Assembly (NCBI RefSeq): GCF_005222845.1
Contig: NZ_STFZ01000034.1
Coordinates: forward strand, 248,001 to 312,000
Origin: Rhizobium sp. FY34
Lineage (GTDB): Bacteria; Pseudomonadota; Alphaproteobacteria; Rhizobiales; Rhizobiaceae
Direction: 5' to 3'
Length of the DNA: 64,000 nt
Under the pieces are notes generated by a model. That model was not told the origin of the DNA. It did no database searches and worked only from the letters and a program-made list of their open reading frames with translations. Positions 61,435-64,000 of this stretch are shown piece by piece; position 1 is the first letter of the stretch; each line of letters starts with the position of its first letter. A program made the translations under genes and the position numbers.

Positions 61435-62316
61435 ATGGACTGGGACAATGTCCGCATCTTTCTGGCAGTAGCCCGCGAGGGACAGTTGCTGTCGGCCTCG
61501 CGCCGGCTGGGGCTCAATCATGCAACGCTTGGGCGGCGCATCAATGCGCTGGAAGATGGCTTGCGCACCCGCCTGCTGATCCGCAAGCCGAATGGCTGCG
61601 AGCTGACGGCCGACGGCCATGCGTTTCTTGTCTCTGCCGAACGCATAGAGGCAGAAATGCTGGTGGCGCAGGCGCGCACCGGCGAGGTGAATGCGCCGAT
61701 TGAAGGCACGGTGCGCATCGGCGCGCCGGATGGTTTTGGCGTCTCCTTCCTTGCGCCCCGGCTTGGCACGCTGATCCAGCGGCATCCGAACCTGCGCATC
61801 CAGCTGGTGCCCGTGGCGCGCTCGTTTTCGCTGTCGCAGCGCGAGGCCGATATTGCCGTCACCGTAGAGCGCCCGAGCCAGGGGCGGCTCGTCTCCTCCA
61901 AGCTGACCGATTATACGCTGGGCCTTTATGCATCACGCGATTATCTCGCCCGCAATGGTGAGCCGGCGACGCTGGAGCAATTGCGGCAGCATCCGCGTAT
62001 CGGCTATGTCGATGACCTGATCTTTTCGCCGCAGCTGAATTTTACCGGCGAGGTGATGCGCGATTGGGATGCCGGATTTGAAATTTCCAGCGCCATGGGC
62101 CAGACGGAGGCGGTGCGCACCGGCGCCGGCATCGGCATTCTGCATGATTACATTGCCCGCCAGGCCCCAGAACTTGCCCGCATTCTGCCGGAGATTTCCA
62201 TTCGCCGCGCCTATTGGACCAGCACGCATGAAAGCCTGCGCGACCTGATGCGCATCCGCACGGTGATTGCCTTTTTGCAGGAGGCCGTCAGCGAGGCACG
62301 GCAGATCTTCGTCTAA
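61435..62316 (+). CDS. LysR-type regulator divergent from mmsA
   Basis: A 293-residue LysR-type regulator. The HTH is at residues 3-60 (WDNVRIFLAVAREGQLLSAS, RLGLNHATLGRRINALEDGL); the effector domain begins VRIGAPDGFGVSFLAPRLG near residue 92. I chose ATG 61435 (GAGG eight bases upstream) over ATG 61429. It probably regulates mmsA, as in similar Rhizobiales neighbourhoods, but this is inferred from the divergent arrangement only. Confidence 0.9.
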   Translation: MDWDNVRIFLAVAREGQLLSASRRLGLNHATLGRRINALEDGLRTRLLIRKPNGCELTADGHAFLVSAERIEAEMLVAQARTGEVNAPIEGTVRIGAPDGFGVSFLAPRLGTLIQRHPNLRIQLVPVARSFSLSQREADIAVTVERPSQGRLVSSKLTDYTLGLYASRDYLARNGEPATLEQLRQHPRIGYVDDLIFSPQLNFTGEVMRDWDAGFEISSAMGQTEAVRTGAGIGILHDYIARQAPELARILPEISIRRAYWTSTHESLRDLMRIRTVIAFLQEAVSEARQIFV

Positions 62317-62340
62317 CTCAGCCCATTTCGTAAGTCGACA

Positions 62341-63855
62341 CTAACTCTCCAGCGCCGTTTTCACCAATGTATCGAGCGGCGCATCGGCGGACAGATGGCG
62401 CCAATCCTCCACCAGAACCGGGCGTTGCAGCTGCTGGGCCAGAACCTCCAGCGTCGCATCCGATGCCCCCTTTTCGCGGGCGCGCACGCGGGCACTCAAA
62501 AGGGAGGCATCGGCCTCCAGCCAGAGACCGGTGAAGCGCGCTCCAGCCTTTGCGGCTGCCCGCACCATGGCACTTCGGTTCTCCGGCTTGTCGAAAACGG
62601 CATCCGCCACAACGCTTGCGCCCGCCGTCAACAGAACCTCCGCTGTTTGGGCAAGCGTGCCATAGACTTCTGCCGATACATCCGGCGCATAGGCAGCCTG
62701 CGGCAGCCGTGTTTCGGCCGGCACATCAAACAGCGCCTTGCGGATACGGTCGCTTTCGAGAACACGCGCGCCGGGCGGCACACCGAGATAGGGCGCCAGA
62801 TGATCGGCCAGGGTCGATTTGCCCGAACCGCTCAAGCCGCCGATCACCACCAGCCGGGCGGGCTTTTCCGCCAGAAGCTGATCGGCCAGTTCAAAATAGG
62901 AACGCGCCTCTGCCACCAGCGCCTCGGAGCGATCCTCTGCTTCGGCCACCTGGGTTGCCGTGACATGGGCGCGCACGGCGGCCCGCATGGCCATGAAGAG
63001 AGGCAGGAGGCAGAAACCATCCTCCTCGTCAGCCTCATCCAGATAGCGGTTCATGGTGAGATTGGCGAGATCGGCAAAGCCGCGATGCCAGAGATCCATC
63101 AACAGGAAAGCCAGATCATAGAGCACATCCGTGGTAGCAAGCTCCGGGTTGAACTCGATGCAATCAAACAGGCGCGGCTCACCCTCCAGCAGGCAGATAT
63201 TGCGCAAATGCAGGTCGCCATGGCAGCGCCGCACCTTTCCCGCTTGCGAACGTCGATCCAGCAGGGGCGCCAGAGTCTGGCGTGCCGCCTCGAAACGCGC
63301 TGTCAGCTTTTCCACCTCCGCGGGTGAAAACACAGTGCTCGTCAAAAAGCCCGCCGCATTGATGGCCAGAACATCCGCCACGCGCTGTGCACCATCGGCG
63401 CGCTCGATAACCGGGGCCTGCCGGTGGACGGTGGCAATCATGCGCGCCGTGCGGGTCATCAACTGGGCGTCAAGCGCGCCGGCCATGGCCATGCGGTCAA
63501 ACAGCAGCGACTGGTCAAAGCGCTGCATCTCGATCGCCGCATCGATCATCTCGCCCGCCCCATCAAGGCACAGTGCGCCATCCGGCTGGCGGGTGATACG
63601 GCGCACGCCGAGATAAAGGCCGGGCGCTGTCAGCGAATTCAGCGCAACTTCCGCCTCGCAAGCCTGCAACCGAAGCTGCGGCGTGGAAAAATCCACATAA
63701 GGCAGCTTGACCGCCCGCTTCAGCTTCATCACCCGGTTGCCGGCCAGCGCCAGGAAGGAAATATGCGTTTCGATAATCTCCACCGGCGCCGGCTGGCCGA
63801 AATTCTCCGGCCGGTGCAGAAAGGCGCGGATCTCATGCTGGTCATCAACGATCAT
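62341..63855 (-). CDS. Bifunctional APH-like/P-loop kinase protein
   Basis: A 504-residue two-domain protein. Residues about 1-315 resemble the aminoglycoside phosphotransferase/choline-kinase fold: RRCHGDLHLRNICLLEGEPRLFDCIEF holds the catalytic Asp and metal ligands (broken here into HGDLHLRN and LFDCIEF). Residues about 335-504 form a P-loop kinase with GGLSGSGKST. This fusion is a recognised uncharacterised family (COG2187 plus COG0645); the phosphorylated substrate is unknown. The start is ATG 63855. Confidence 0.88.
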   Translation of the reverse strand: MIVDDQHEIRAFLHRPENFGQPAPVEIIETHISFLALAGNRVMKLKRAVKLPYVDFSTPQLRLQACEAEVALNSLTAPGLYLGVRRITRQPDGALCLDGAGEMIDAAIEMQRFDQSLLFDRMAMAGALDAQLMTRTARMIATVHRQAPVIERADGAQRVADVLAINAAGFLTSTVFSPAEVEKLTARFEAARQTLAPLLDRRSQAGKVRRCHGDLHLRNICLLEGEPRLFDCIEFNPELATTDVLYDLAFLLMDLWHRGFADLANLTMNRYLDEADEEDGFCLLPLFMAMRAAVRAHVTATQVAEAEDRSEALVAEARSYFELADQLLAEKPARLVVIGGLSGSGKSTLADHLAPYLGVPPGARVLESDRIRKALFDVPAETRLPQAAYAPDVSAEVYGTLAQTAEVLLTAGASVVADAVFDKPENRSAMVRAAAKAGARFTGLWLEADASLLSARVRAREKGASDATLEVLAQQLQRPVLVEDWRHLSADAPLDTLVKTALES

Positions 63856-63903
63856 GCAGATAGCCTCCCGGCGAAGTCGGATGATTTCGCGCGCTCCGTC
63901 ACC

Positions 63904-64000
63904 TTAAACGCATTCTGCCGCCAGTGCTTGATCCTGCGCAAGCCGCCGCGCGCCGAGACGGCGGCTGATGAACTTGTCTACTTCCAGCACGATGAGCACC
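63904..64000 (-). CDS. C-terminal end of an unidentified gene (partial)
   Basis: The minus-strand frame from the right edge reads VLIVLEVDKFISRR and then LGARRLAQDQALAAECV before a TAA at 63904-63906. The hydrophobic stretch followed by VDKF and basic residues resembles the end of a membrane protein such as a P-type ATPase, but 31 residues are too few for an assignment. The reading frame is open for the whole visible part. Confidence 0.45.
   Translation of the reverse strand, partial: VLIVLEVDKFISRRLGARRLAQDQALAAECV

Overview
The window is GC-rich chromosomal DNA from an alphaproteobacterium, most likely a member of the Rhizobiaceae (Agrobacterium/Rhizobium/Allorhizobium group). The best taxonomic markers are a near-textbook RirA (rhizobial iron regulator), a sitABCD operon preceded by Mur-type boxes, three copies of a RIME-like intergenic inverted-repeat element, a glcDEF operon, the rsmE-gshA pair, and the csp-rpsU cluster. 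Almost all genes look like ordinary chromosomal core or catabolic genes. I see no prophage, transposase, CRISPR array, integron or rRNA, and one tRNA.

Layout. 1-3.4 kb: glycolate oxidase operon glcD-[RIME]-glcE-glcF (minus; glcF runs off the left edge). 3.6-9.4 kb: Nudix hydrolase, PiT phosphate transporter, rsmE, gshA, a DUF937 protein and a DUF1127 protein. 9.5-20 kb: LrhA-like LysR regulator, Tat-exported dienelactone hydrolase, patatin, zinc alcohol dehydrogenase, MAPEG protein, a secreted small protein, guaB, a ferritin-like DUF2202 protein, an EamA transporter divergent from a YafY/WYL regulator with a perfect palindrome between them, and a Tat-exported MBL hydrolase. 20-24.7 kb: DHA2 MFS exporter, rlmE overlapping a ppx/gppA gene with a long His-rich N-terminus, and tRNA-Gln(CTG). 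24.8-29 kb: a periplasmic molybdenum hydroxylase operon (2Fe-2S subunit, Mo subunit, tri-haem cytochrome c). 29.3-34.3 kb: sitABCD with two Mur-type boxes, divergent from a His-rich membrane protein. 34.3-40.3 kb: ureidoglycine aminohydrolase, a DUF429-like protein, an MHS-type MFS transporter with an unusual inserted loop, a small membrane protein and an aldehyde dehydrogenase. 40.9-42.1 kb: csp, a 90-aa protein, rpsU and a 70-aa protein. 42.1-50.9 kb: an ABC importer operon (ATPase, binding protein, RIME, two permeases, LacI regulator) divergent from two FAD amine oxidases (DadA-like and PuuB) and a TetR gene. 51.5-56.8 kb: AbrB-family permease, rirA divergent from an orphan fbpA with two TGA-N9-TCA boxes between them, and a ThDP enzyme divergent from an Lrp regulator. 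56.8-64 kb: M48 protease and DUF898 pair, GFA protein, mmsA divergent from a LysR gene with a RIME in between, an APH/P-loop kinase fusion, and the tail of an unidentified gene.

How the parts work together. Metal homeostasis is the clearest theme: Mn/Fe import (sit), ferric import (fbpA), iron sensing (RirA) and two His-rich proteins of unknown role. The second theme is uptake and oxidation of amines or amino acids: the ABC cluster with PuuB and DadA-like oxidases and a candidate 14-bp palindromic operator. RIME elements lie inside two operons and in one divergent promoter, where their hairpins may tune relative expression.
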